Shown here: piece by piece, positions 1-10,795 of the stretch
How the letters are laid out: each line of letters starts with the position of its first letter
Position numbering within the stretch: position 1 is the stretch's first letter
NCBI RefSeq assembly: GCF_003573695.1
Contig: NC_039359.1
Coordinates: forward strand, 188,750,813-188,814,812
Origin: Papaver somniferum
Taxonomy: Eukaryota > Streptophyta > Magnoliopsida > Ranunculales > Papaveraceae
DNA: 64,000 nt
Reading direction: 5' to 3'
Notes under the pieces: generated by a model
Databases searched by the model: none
What the model saw: only the letters and a program-made list of their open reading frames with translations
What the model was told of the DNA's origin: nothing
Program-made: the position numbers and the translations under genes

Positions 1-932
1 TAGTTTCGCCATCATACGATTTAGGCTATTGTGAGGTGATTGATAATACCAGGTTGTTCTTCGGGAATACAAGTCCGGTTTATCAATTGGTCTATGTTCA
101 CCTTGATTTATCAAAAGAAGAAACGAAAACTCTTGGGTATTTCTGTGGGAGACAGATTTATTCAATCCTATATACTTTTCTATGTGAGACAGATTTGTTT
201 ATCAAGTCTTCGACTTTGGGTCGTAGCAACTCTTAGTTGTGGGTGAGATCAACTAAGGGAATAGTATCCTGATGGGATCAGAGACGTAAGGAGCGCAATT
301 GTACCTTGAATCAGTGTGAGATTGATTAGGGTTCAACTACAGTCCAGTACGAAGTTAATTGGTAGTAGGCTAGTGTCTGTAGCGGCTTAATACAATGTGG
401 TGTTCAAACTGGACTAGGTCCCGGGGTTTTTCTGCATTTGCGGTTTCCTCGTTAACAAAATTATGGTGTATGTGTTATTTCTTTTCCGCATTATATTTTG
501 TTATATAATTTAAATATCACAGGTTGTGCGTTAGATTAATCAATTAGAATATCCAACCTTTGGTTGTTGATTTACATTGATTGACACTTGAACATTGGTC
601 TTTGGTGCCGTTCAAGTTTACTTCTCTTGTATTCAATCGGGCTCGCAGATTTCTATTTGTTGATTGCGGATTGAATTGAGAGTTAGAGATATTGCATTCT
701 TTGATATACTTTATTCTAGATTGAGTCTGACTGTTTAGTTGATTCCATAGAAAGTGTATTGGAGTAAGTCCTTTCAGATTGCCAAACGAATTTTTGGGTG
801 TGGTTGTTAGACCCTCGCATTTTCATATTGAGTCTGACTGTCTAGTTGATTCAGTAGAAAGTGTATTGGAGTAATTCCTCTCAGATTGCCAAACGAATTG
901 TTGGATGTGGTTGTTAGACCCCCACATTTTCA
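1..932 (+). mobile_element. SIRE-like copia LTR fragment, 3' part
   Basis: No gene. The stretch carries the motif GGTTTCCTCGTTAACAAAA near 445-465 and ends in GTTGTTAGACCCCCACATTTTCA. The same sequence, diverged, lies in reverse orientation at 56153-57744, which shows it is a repeat family. A related copia LTR at 22145-22730 also contains the TTTCCTCGTTAAC word and is followed by a real copia primer-binding site, so I infer this is the R/U5 part of a SIRE-like LTR. No primer-binding site follows 932, so it is either a solo LTR or a 3' LTR. The left end lies outside the window. Short open frames at 36-246 are not supported as genes. Confidence 0.7.
720..932 (+). repeat. 106-bp tandem duplication of an LTR end
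   Basis: Copy 1 (720-826) and copy 2 (827-932) both run from ATTGAGTCTGACTG to GTTAGACCC.C.CATTTTCA with scattered substitutions. Each copy ends like an LTR terminus, so the LTR end itself is duplicated. A third, more diverged relative is at about 1594-1706. Confidence 0.8.
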
Positions 933-1499
933 CCTAGGTTTGGCCTCGACCAATAGGGTTGAGATATTTGCACAAGGCGCAAAAGACATAATTTTTGCAA
1001 ATAGGTAAAATCAAGTTAGAAAATTGAATTTTGTGAGCTGACACAAAATTAAACAGTTTTCGATAAACTATTTGTACGCTGGCACCAAAAATCTCTTTAT
1101 CAGAGAGCGGTACAACTTGCGTGTTCCTGAGTATTTTCATGCATTTCTTAATACTGACACTTCGGGAAATTCATGTTACTCCGCTGCGAGTGAACAGTAA
1201 TTGACATGTCATACCAATATTAAGAGTTCAGCTGGGGAACATAGCATAGGAAAATACTCGATCGGTTGTACATTAGTGAATAATGCAAGCGGGAGTTTAA
1301 TAAAATTTATAGAATATTTGGGATTGTTGCTACATGCACCATTCTGGATAAATTTTATATACATATACTGAATTGCTCAATACATATGTAAGTAAAGAGG
1401 CTTGGTCGGCTCGACTTCTTTGCAGAACGACGGCGCATTTAATACATGGTTTTACAATCTTAGCCCTGAACTAAAAACCACCATCAACAACTGTTCAAG
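933..1499. other. Unassigned stretch
   Basis: No convincing coding frame, repeat or RNA was recognised. The sequence is AT-rich and lies between two SIRE-like LTR ends, so it may be decayed copia internal DNA, but nothing in it shows that directly. Confidence 0.4.
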
Positions 1500-1706
1500 T
1501 TGTTTCTCATAATAATCAGGCTCGCGGATTTCCATCTGTTTGATTTGCTAATTACATTAAGAAATAGAGATATAACTCTTGGATATATTTTCCTTGATTG
1601 AGTCTGACTATCTAGTTGATTCTCTTGGAATTATATTAGACTTAGTCCATACAGATTTCCTAAAAAAAATATTAGGTGTGGTTGTTACACCCCCGCTTTT
1701 TAAAGT
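1500..1706 (+). mobile_element. Truncated SIRE-like LTR end
   Basis: Similar to 640-825: the words GGCTCGCGGATTTC, GATTGAGTCTGACTA, TCTAGTTGATTC and GTGTGGTTGTTACACCCCCGC occur in the same order. It stops in a T run at about 1706, where the E0 LTR sequence starts abruptly. The junction is probably an old deletion or recombination point. Confidence 0.65.
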
Positions 1707-1714
1707 ATGACTAG

Positions 1715-2060
1715 TTTTTATTAATTGGTGTAACAGATCCTAAGTAATCACCATGAGATGGTATGATCGATATTTTGTAATTGGTGTGACCGATCATAGT
1801 AATTGATGTGACCGATCACAGAATATTGTGTAATCGATACTGATAATTGGTAACCGGTCCTGATAATTGGTGTAACCGATCCTGGTAACTGGTCTGACCG
1901 ATCACAAGCAATACCATGAAAATAAGGCAATCGGTCCTGGTAATTGATGTAACCGATCCTGGTAACTGATGTAACCGGTCCTGGTAACTTGTGTGACCGA
2001 TCACAAGTATTTCCATATTGAGGTATAACCGATCCTAGTAATTGGTAGAACCGATTGAAC
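1715..2060 (+). repeat. Minisatellite of about 22-bp units in E0 U3
   Basis: Repeated units of the type GGTAATTGGTGTAACCGATCCT occur a dozen or so times, some with ACCGGT in place of ACCGAT. They lie upstream of the TATA box at 2529. The same array is in the 3' LTR (about 28025-28260 and 54003-54080), split there by E2. Repeated short motifs in U3 usually act as transcription-factor sites; that role here is inference. Confidence 0.75.
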
Positions 2061-2528
2061 TCATGTATGTGATTTGATATTGATCAATCACATAGTAATC
2101 TTGGAATACAGGTGAACCAATTCTAAACTTGTTTGGAAGTGTGGTATAACTGATTCCAAGAATGTAAACCCATGCATGTAAATATGAATAAGGATTTACA
2201 GTGAAAAGATGTCAACATACTTTGAACACGTACAATAACTCTTATCATATATTGTTCAAAGATATTCCTTAGTACTCAAGGAGATCATGTACCGAAATAA
2301 ATTAAGAATCTTTTAATTAAGGTTTTTGGTTGTATATACTTTAATTCCCAGCAATTAAATGCATATCTTTAGAGAATAAAAATTAGTAATGTGCATTTAC
2401 TAATTGAAGATTTTCCATTAAGAGATTTCAGAAATTTTGGACAAGCATTTATTGGAATTAGGAAACCGAATTTTGCTATTCACTGCATATCTTGAGTACA
2501 TTTTGGGTTTTGGAAATTCCTTGGTGTT

Positions 2529-2536
2529 TATAAATA
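2529..2536 (+). promoter_or_regulatory. Putative TATA box of E0 5' LTR
   Basis: TATAAATA in a context (GTTTATAAATACCTAAG) conserved in the 3' LTR at 54539-54546. It lies downstream of the U3 minisatellite, the usual place for the U3/R boundary. Confidence 0.5.
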
Positions 2537-3216
2537 CCTAAGTTTGCATTTCTAGCAAACTATCCTAAGAGCCAGGCAAACTTCATTCTTGTTGTTTCTG
2601 GTGGAGCCGTCTATTCGGAGAAAAAAGTATCATAATTAGGTGAAATCTCTTACGACCTCTATGGGATCAAGAAGCTCTACGAGTACCGTTGGTGGGAAAC
2701 TAGATAATTGCAGTGTTATTAGTTTCCGATTGATTTGATTGACTAACAGTTGTTGAAATTTTGATTGCACATAGTTTGTTTATTCTTGAGAATCTTCTCT
2801 TCTGATATATAAGATTCACTCAAACTAGATCGAAGTATCGATGGGATCTTTAGAACTGTTTGTACATCTTGTGATAATCAATTGTTAACAGACTCTATTC
2901 TGTGTGTGATTGATCACAAGAGATTCAAGTGGTGTTGTGTAGGTGTTTATTGAAGATTAAAGAAGATTTGAAGACGAAGAAGGTTTCTTATTTAGTTATC
3001 ATATCTTTGTGTGTGGACAAACCTTGATCGTCTGGGATCCAACTAGAATCAGATTTATTTGATTGATTAGTTCCGCGAGATCGGCATTCTCAATATATCT
3101 CTTTGAGATTTATTTTGAGTGAGTGCGAATCTATACTTGACTATTTTGGTAGTTATTGGTAGATTGATCCAACCAGGAAAAGGAGTTTATTTGATAAAAT
3201 GGAAGAGCCTTTGCGT

Positions 3217-3221
3217 ATGAC
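3217..3221. repeat. Left target-site duplication of E1 (ATGAC)
   Basis: ATGAC directly precedes the E1 LTR start TGACGAGG and is repeated at 22140-22144, directly after the E1 LTR end. Five bases is the normal duplication length for gypsy integrases. Confidence 0.9.
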
Positions 3222-6113
3222 TGACGAGGTGTCAACTCGCAAATAATATTTTCTACTTCTCTTTACACTAGCAGGTAGTATAATGAAAGCAGATTCGTCC
3301 CAAGGGAGGTATGAAGCAAAAGTTGTTATACAAATATTCTCTTAGCAATGATGATTTTGTAATTCAAAAATTATGAAAATGGTAAATTGTATTCAAATAT
3401 GAGATGAAATTGATTAAGAAATCATTCTCGACCACGAAATATTAACCAAATCGATATATAGCATGTTCTTCGCTTTATCTCGTTACTAACAACCCTAGGA
3501 TAATTAGTACGCTCAACTATCCCGTTATTATCTCCTAAGCTCACCGGATACGGAAGCGCTAGACTACCAGATTCTACTTGCCAAGTTTCCTAGAAGTACG
3601 CTCTCTAGGTGTGACTTAAACAAACTCTCTAAGTTTTGTGAGATAAGGTTCCTCCTAGTGATGAACTCAAAAGCATGAATCACCTACTAGTGTCAATTTC
3701 TACATATGGGTACTTAACAAAGTCGCATCATCAATACCCACATATTGCTACTTGTTTTTAATTCTCTAGACAATTATGGGTCGAAGAAAATCTAAACTAT
3801 CAATAAGATTGTGGCATAACTATTTAATTTCGAACTTAAGCAATTAACGAACAATCCATAAGAATCATTAGCATGGTAGAAATCAAACAATAATTAAACC
3901 TGCGAGAAAATGAGCTATTTAATATCAATCATGAGTTAATATTTCGGGCTTTGAAATCACCCTTAATCAAAAATAGTTGAGCTACTCATATTCATATCTT
4001 CTCAACAAAGCTTAATAGTTGTTCAAAAGGGAAAAGAAGTTCAGATTTAACCCAGGCAGCAAACAAGTTGCTGATGTGTAGAACAGATGCAGGCGAGCTT
4101 CTTCTGGTGAAAGAAAAGGTAGCCTCTGTTGATATTTTAGGGTTCCCTTATATATCCCTTGTTCCTTTCAATTACGAGCCTAACTTTTGTATCTTCGCAA
4201 CTCCCAAATCCTGTCTTTAATCCTCACCCTTTATTAGTGCAGATGGACGGCTACAACTCCACTTTATAGCTATCTTCTCAGCAAGAAAACAGACCCAAAT
4301 TCATCTAAGCCAAGCCCTGGGTCACCCACACATGACCACTAAAATCACAACAGCAACACAAGCTGGATAGCAACAGTACTTGCTTTTCTGAATTTTCCAT
4401 CTTGAAACTCCACCATTTCACCTAGTTCCAGGCCACTCGCTCCATGTTGTATTTGAGCCTGTCTAATTCATTCACACAGACTCTCTTCAACCCTTCTTAA
4501 TCTTCACGAAAACAACTAACAGGAACCATCATTTCAGTACCCAACTCAACCTGCAAATTGAACTACAACCACCAGAACATAACTTCAGTTCTTCCCTTTG
4601 TAGATGTACAAAATCAGTCACAAATCTCAGACCACGGTAATGACTTCTTCCCTGCAGCAATTTCAAATTATAGAACAGACCCATTAAAATGTTCAAGCAT
4701 TCAGACACACTTCCATTGCAAATTGCAGCTAATTCAAACCACAATTTAGCCCCAAACTCGAGCTGCAAAACCACCGAAGCACAGCCACATCTCCTTGTTC
4801 TTGTTGCAGTTGAAGTGGTCTCAAAAACTCATTGCTTCTGCTCATGAAATCAGGCTATAACATTTGGTTTTCTTCCTCTTTTTCGGCATCTCAAATCTGT
4901 TCAATACCACCATAAATGTGTGCCTAAACCCCCTGTAAACTCCAGCCATCTACCCTGCCAAACAATCCACCAAAATCAGACAGCAAAAGCTTCACTTCCA
5001 CCCGAGTTTCAGCTCAAAATCTTGCCTGAACACACAGCTGACCCTGCCATTCCTTGTATTTCTTGACTGCTCTAACCACTGTCTTGATTCTACGAAATAA
5101 ACCCATCGGCCATGGCTAGATCGACTGCAATCTCGACTGATTTATGCCCAGAACTTGACACACACTCTGCCTTTAAACTTGAGCTATAATCTCCTAATAA
5201 AACTGAGCCACTGATTAATCCAAATACCCAACAAAATCAGCCACTTCAGTAGCTCAATTTCCTCCCTGTTTCTGGTCTAAAACACCACCAAATTCTCTCC
5301 ATTATTCGTTCTTCCTCTCGGATTCAACTACGGCTCTTGACCCATGGTGAACAACCATCAAATTCATAGCTAGGTCGACGGAAAACTTGGCTGAGAGTTT
5401 CCGGAGGGAGAAAGGGAATTTGTTGTGAAATGAAAGGGGGAAATGAACTTCACCTGCTTGTACAGATTAGTTTCTCATGAGACCTAAATTCATTTCTTCA
5501 CAGCGCATATGTGCAGTACGCAGCTGGTGAAATCCACTAACTGTTTAGGGCCCTTTCTTTTCTTCTTGCCATGTTAAGCCCATAGTATAACCTTCAGACC
5601 CAGCAACTCATACAGAGCACCCCTATATTGACCTGAACTCTGAATTCATAGATGTTGCCATTTGGCAGCACCTCCTGGTTCTCTAACAGCTTCATTTTGG
5701 ATATGGTAGCACCACCAACGTCATGTGGTCTTAATGGTGACATATGAGCTTTAAGCGGGTGCACGGATGAAATCCACTTTGGAGCTTTTTTCCCATTGAA
5801 TTCTTCCACCACCAGTAGCCGCCTTTTACTTATCAAATCCACTTATTCTCTTCAATTTCTCTTCATCACCAAAGTTGTCATGCTTTTCAGACAGAATTTG
5901 CATCACTAAAGCGACATGGTTTTCAGATAGAGATGAAGAGATAAAAGCAAATAATAAGAAATAATCCGCCTCCAACAACAATTGCACATGAGATGAGACT
6001 TTTGCGCCGTTTCTTCTTCTTTTGTTCCAAATGACTCCAAAGTACCTAAAACTCAAAATGAAACATAAGATACAAAATTTACAAGAAAACTTAGAAAAGA
6101 ATGCATAAACAAT
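3222..6113 (-). repeat. E1 LTR 1 (left outer, truncated)
   Basis: Starts TGACGAGGTGTCAAC. Up to about 4439 it differs from LTRs 2-4 by many substitutions and short indels. From about 4440 it is nearly identical to LTRs 2 and 3. It lacks the last 32-34 bp because of a deletion that joins it to the internal region at 6111-6114. A TATA-like word, minus-strand TATATAAG, lies at 4147-4154. Open frames inside it (for example 5594-6056) are not supported as genes. Confidence 0.9.
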
Positions 6114-7558
6114 AAGAGGTTTAAAGTTAGAATGTGTAACCTAATCATCCTTTTTAGGGACTGCTTCGTCCACTTCTTTCACTAAATCACGTTCATGGGA
6201 CTCCGGTGATGCTGTCGGTTTCTCTATTTGCTTTCCACTTCGTATCTCAATAGAATTCACATTCTTTTTATGATTTAGTGGTTGCGAAGGAAGTTTTCCA
6301 GCTGCTTGTGCCTTGAGTTGATTCATATCATTAGCCAATTGACTAACTTGGTTTTGCACATCTCTCATAGCCATCTCGGATTTCTGCTGGAATTGGTTGA
6401 ACCCTTGCATTGTCTTTGAAATCTCTTGCATATTTTGCATCATAAGAGTACCTTGAGTTTCTTGTTGTGGTCTTTGCATGAATTGGTACCCTCCTTGTTG
6501 ATTGAAAGTAGGATTGGAAACTGCAGCTTGCTTTTTGGCGTAGATGAAATTAGGATGATCACGCCAACTCGGATTGTATGTGCTGGAATATAGGTCATAT
6601 CTTGACCTTTGATGATTTTGGTACATAGCACTTGCTTGCTCAACTTCATCGGTGTATGATGGTATTACAGCCGCTGCTATTTGTTGCATCATCCTCTCCA
6701 TGTTACCCATCCTGTATTCCAAATGTGAAGAGTCACCAACTTCATTCACTTTCCTTACCATTGGTTCACCTCGAGTGTAGAATTGTTGTGTGTTTGCAAC
6801 CATGTTCTCCAACAAATTTGTAGCTTCCGCAATGGTCTTGTTGGTAGTGCACCACCACTTGCAGCATCAATCAAATTTCTCTCATTAGACAGCAATCCCT
6901 CATAGAAGTATTGAATAACGAGTTGATCACTAATTTGGTGGTGTGGACAGCTAGCTAAAAGTTTCTTGTACCGCTCCCAATACTCATAGAGAGTCTCTCC
7001 GGATACTTGTCTAATACCATAAATCTTCTTGCGAATCACTGCTTCTTTTGATGCTGGAAAATACTTCTCAAGGAATAACTTCTTCATCCCATTCCATGTG
7101 GTTATACTTCCAGGAGGTAAGCAAAAGAACTATTCTCCTGCAGCATCAATAAGGGAGAAAGGAAACGCTATCATCATAGCCATATCGGCGTCTGCAGTTT
7201 TTTGCTTCAAACTAGTCACAACATGATGGAATTATTGCAAGTGATGATTAATATCTTCTCCCGCTAAACCCTTGAATTTGGGAAGAAAGTGAATCAATTG
7301 CGGGTTCAACTCAATGGTTTCATTCAGCTGAATACATAAAGGCTGATGGTCAAGGTTTGGAGAAGTGAGCTCCTTGAGTGTTCTTGGAGCAGGTGGTCGA
7401 CCTCCCATTGTGTTCTCTTCCTCTTCGTCCGAGGCCGAGAGTTTACTTGGTGAGGAACTAGGAGGAAGTGGAGTATTCACTGCTCGAATCAAGTCTTTTA
7501 GTAGAGTGCCCGAACGAAGACGTATACCAATTGGACTTGGTATGCTCTCTCCACGCAT
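6114..7558 (-). pseudogene. E1 copy 1: broken Athila-like gag
   Basis: Nucleocapsid/capsid polyprotein that would package the element RNA into cytoplasmic particles. Read on the - strand from ATG at 7558: an acidic linker with DEEEEN, then after TAA at 7232-7234 and TAG at 7130-7132 the capsid core with YFPASKEAVIRKK, ETLYEYWERYKKLL and CPHH, then a frameshift near 6835. The next frame (6815-6141) has YNPSWRDHPNF, a Q-rich coiled segment and the linker PSQPLNHKKN/IRSGK, which joins gag to protease in Athila elements. It ends KKDD then TAG. Directly after that the sequence falls into LTR 1, because the rest of the internal region is deleted. Both nonsense codons are shared with copies 2 and 3. 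Confidence 0.85.
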
Positions 7559-7678
7559 TCACCAAAGAAATGGTACCTTAAATGAGATTTCTAAAGGAGT
7601 GATTTAGTAAACAGAAATTGTAACTAAAAGCAAAAATAAAAACTAAGAATAAAAATAAAAACTAAACTTGCAACTGCC

Positions 7679-7696
7679 TCCCCGGCAGCGGCGCCA
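7679..7696 (-). other. Primer-binding site, E1 copy 1
   Basis: Minus-strand TGGCGCCGCTGCCGGGGA, four bases inside the LTR end. From memory this is the Athila-type site for the 3' end of plant tRNA-Asp, with one or two differences. It fixes the element orientation as - and LTR 2 as the 5' LTR for this copy. Confidence 0.85.
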
Positions 7697-7700
7697 ATTT

Positions 7701-10589
7701 TGACGAGGTGTCAACTCGCAAATAATATTTACTACTTTTCTTTACACTAGCAAGTAGTATAATGAAAGCAGATTCGTCCCAAGGGAGGTATGAAGCAAAA
7801 GTTGTTATACAAATATTCTTAGCAAAGATGATTTTGTGAATTGTATTCAAATATGAGATGAAATTGATTAAGGAATCATTCTCGACCACGAAACATAAAC
7901 CAAATCGATATATAACACGTTCTTCGCATTATCTCGTTACTAACAACCCTAGGATAAATAGTACGCTCAACTATCCCGTTATTATCTCCTAAGCTCACCG
8001 GATACGGAAGCGCTCGACTACCGGATTTTACTTGCCAAGTTTCCTAGAAGTACGCTCTCTAGGTGTGACTTAAACAAATGCTCTAAGTTTTGTGATATAA
8101 GGTTGCTCCTAGTGATGAAATCAAAAGCATGAATCACCTAGTAGTGTCAATTTCTACATATGGGTACTTAACAAAGTCCCATCATCAATGCCCGCATATT
8201 GCTACTTATTTTTAATTCTCTAGACAATTACGTGTCGAAGAAAATCTAAACGAGCAGTAAGATTGTGACATAACTATTTAATTTTGAACTTAAACAATTA
8301 AGGAACAATCCATAAGCATTATTAGCATGGTATAAATCAAACAATAACTAAACTTGCGAGAAAACGAGCTATTGCATATCAATCATGAGTTCATATTTCG
8401 GGCTTTGAAATCACCCTTAATCAAAAATAGTTTAGCCACACATTCATATGTTCTCAACAAAAGCTTAATAGATGTTCAAAAGGAAAAGAAGTTCAGAATT
8501 AACCCAGGCATCAAACAAGTTGTTGTTGTGTAGAACAGATGCAGGCGAGCTTCTTCTGGTGAAAGAAAAGGTAGTGTTTGTTGATATTTTGTTCCCTTAT
8601 ATATCCCTTGTTCCTTTCAATTACGATCCTAACTTATGTATCTTCGCAACTCCCAAATCCTGTCTTTAATCCTAACCCTTTATCAGTGAAGATGGACGGC
8701 TACAACTCCACTTTATAACTATCTTCTCGGCAGGAAAACAGACCAAAATTCATCTAAGCCAAGCCCTGGGTCACCCACACACAACCACTAAAATCACAGC
8801 AGCAATACAAGTTGGACATCAACAGTACTTGCTTTTCTGAATTTTCATCTTGAAACTCCACTATTTCCCCCAATTCCAGGCCACTAGCTCCATGTTGTAT
8901 TTGAGCCTGTCTAATTCATTCACACAGACTCTCTTCAACCCTTCTTAATCTTCACGAAAAAACTAACAGGAACCATCATTTCAGTACCCAACTCAACCTG
9001 CAAATTGAACTACAACCACCAGAACATAACTTCAGTTCTTCCCTTTGTAGATGTACAAAATCAGTCACAAATCTCAGACCACGGTAATGACTTCTTCCCT
9101 GCAGCAATTTCAAATTTAGAACAGACCCATTAAAATGTTCAAGCATTCAGACACACTTCCATTGCAAATTGCAGCTAATTCAAACCACAATTTAGCCCCA
9201 AACTCGAGCTGCAAAACCACCGAAGCACAGCCACATCTCCTTGTTCTTGTTGCAGTTGAAGTGGTCTCAAAAACTCATTGCTTCTCTCATGAAATCAGCT
9301 ATAACATTTGGTTTTCTTCCTCTTTTTCGGCATCTCAAATCTGTTCATACCACCATAAATGTGTGCCTAAACCCCCTGTAAACTCCAGCCATCTACCCTG
9401 CCAAACAATCCACCAAAATCAGACAGCAAAAGCTTCACTTCCACCCGAGTTTCAGCTCAAAATCTTGCCTGAACACACAGCTGACCCTGCCATTCCTTGT
9501 ATTTCTTGACTGCTCTAACCACTGTCTTGATTCTACGAAATAAACCCATCGGCCATGGCTAGATCGACTGCAATCTCGACTGATTTATGCCCAGAACTTG
9601 ACACACACTCTGCCTTTAAACTTGAGCTATAATCTCCTAATAAAACTGAGCCACTGATTAACCAAATACCCAACAAAATCAGCCACTTCAGTAGCTCAAT
9701 TTCCTCCCTGTTTCTGGTCTAAAACACCACCAAATTCTCTCCATTATTCGTTCTTCCTCTCGGATTCAACTACGGCTCTTGACCCATGGTGAACAACCAT
9801 CAAATTCATAGCTAGGTCGACGGAAAACTTGGCTGAGAGTTTCCGGAGGGAGAAAGGGAATTTGTTGTGAAATGAAAGGGGGAAATGAACTTCACCTGCT
9901 TGTACAGATTAGTTTCTCATGAGACCTAAATTCATTTCTTCACAGCGCATATGTGCAGTACGCAGCTGGTGAAATCCACTAACTGTTTAGGGCCCTTTCT
10001 TTTCTTCTTGCCATGTTAAGCCCATAGTATAACCTTCAGACCCAGCAACTCATACAGAGCACCCCTATATTGACCTGAACTCTGAATTCATAGATGTTGC
10101 CATTTGGCAGCACCTCCTGGTTCTCTAACAGCTTCATTTTGGATATGGTAGCACCACCAACGTCATGTGGTCTTAATGGTGACATATGAGCTTTAAGCGC
10201 GTGCACGGATGAAATCCACTTTGGAGCTTTTTTTCCCATTGAATTCTTCCACCACCAGTAGCCGCCTTTTACTTATCAAATCCACTTATTCTCTTCAATT
10301 TCTCTTCATCACCAAAGCTGTCATGCTTTTCAGACAGAATTTGCATCACTAAAGCGACATGGTTTTCAGATAGAGATGAAGAGATAAAAGCAAATAATAA
10401 GAAATAATCCGCCTCCAACAACAGTTGCACATGAGATGAGACTTTTGCGCCGTTTCTTCTTCTTTTGTTCCAAATGACTCCAAAGTACCTAAAACTCAAA
10501 ATGAAACATAAGATACAAAATTTACAAGAAAACTTAGAAAAGAATGCATAAACAATATATAAATATCAAGGTGTTTTACACACCTATCA
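7701..10589 (-). repeat. E1 LTR 2 (inner, mosaic)
   Basis: 2889 bp, TGACGAGG...ACCTATCA on the + strand. The left part (to about 8887) agrees with LTR 4 where LTR 1 differs. The right part (from about 8954) agrees with LTR 1 where LTR 4 differs. It is nearly identical to LTR 3, with about ten differences noticed, mostly single-base indels. No gene was recognised in it; the 124-residue + frame at 9135-9509 is broken by indels in the other LTRs and is not supported. Confidence 0.9.
8596..8603 (-). promoter_or_regulatory. Putative TATA box of E1 LTR (minus strand)
   Basis: Minus-strand TATATAAG in the context GGGATATATAAGGGAAC. It is conserved in all four LTRs (4147-4154, 14372-14379 and 20153-20160). 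It is the best TATA match seen in the LTR, but no transcript evidence exists here. Confidence 0.4.
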
Positions 10590-10604
10590 AATTCCCCCAT
10601 ACTT
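10590..10604 (-). promoter_or_regulatory. Polypurine tract, E1 copy 2
   Basis: Minus-strand AAGTATGGGGGAATT abuts the LTR start TGATAGGTG. It primes plus-strand DNA synthesis in LTR elements. The same site is at 16372-16386 in copy 3; copy 1 has lost it. Confidence 0.8.
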
Positions 10605-10608
10605 AGAC

Positions 10609-10628
10609 TTTGCTAGTCCTCGAGCAAA
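10609..10628 (-). other. PPT-adjacent hairpin, E1 copy 2
   Basis: TTTGCTAG-TCCT-CGAGCAAA on the + strand: an 8-bp stem with one mismatch and a four-base loop, five bases from the PPT. It recurs at 16391-16410 (copy 3), 39691-39710 (E3) and, with a compensated stem pair, 62935-62954 (E4). Confidence 0.7.
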
Positions 10629-10689
10629 CCAAACAAAATAATTCTAAAACTACATACAACTCCGTCTCGTCGAGGCTACGGTCACACTT

Positions 10690-10795
10690 AGCACGTATAA
10701 CAAGCCTTTGAACCCCTAGGTGTACCTAGTGGACGAGTTATAGTCTCGTGAAGGTCTGCAAGAGGTGTACCTACAAAACCTTTTACTCCAAATTC
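10690..10795 (-). other. Conserved 3' block, E1 copy 2
   Basis: Contains CTAGGTGTACCTAGTGG, CGAGTTATAGTCTCG and GAGGTGTACCTAC, each partly self-complementary. The same order of words is found in E1 copy 3 (16472-16577), in reverse in E3 (39538-39640) and in E4 (63002-63105), always about 90-100 bp from the PPT. Confidence 0.7.

Larger units (their letters stand above)
1707..3221 (+). mobile_element. E0 5' LTR, left part
   Basis: Matches the 3' LTR of E0 (28014-28260, then 54001-54669) up to about 2640, then continues as R/U5 sequence to the E1 insertion point. The first 0.69 kb seen in the 3' LTR (27318-28013) is missing here. The LTR resumes at 22145 after E1 and one copy of the target duplication. 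Confidence 0.8.

Noticed and set aside
4558..4774. Open frames on both strands repeated in the E1 LTRs (also at 9135-9509, 14754-14999)
   Set aside because: They change length with single-base indels between LTR copies and have no motif; LTR sequence explains them.
5594..6056. Repeated - strand frames of 76-99 residues in the E1 LTRs
   Set aside because: They are conserved only because the LTRs are copies of each other; there is no known domain and LTR 4 breaks them.
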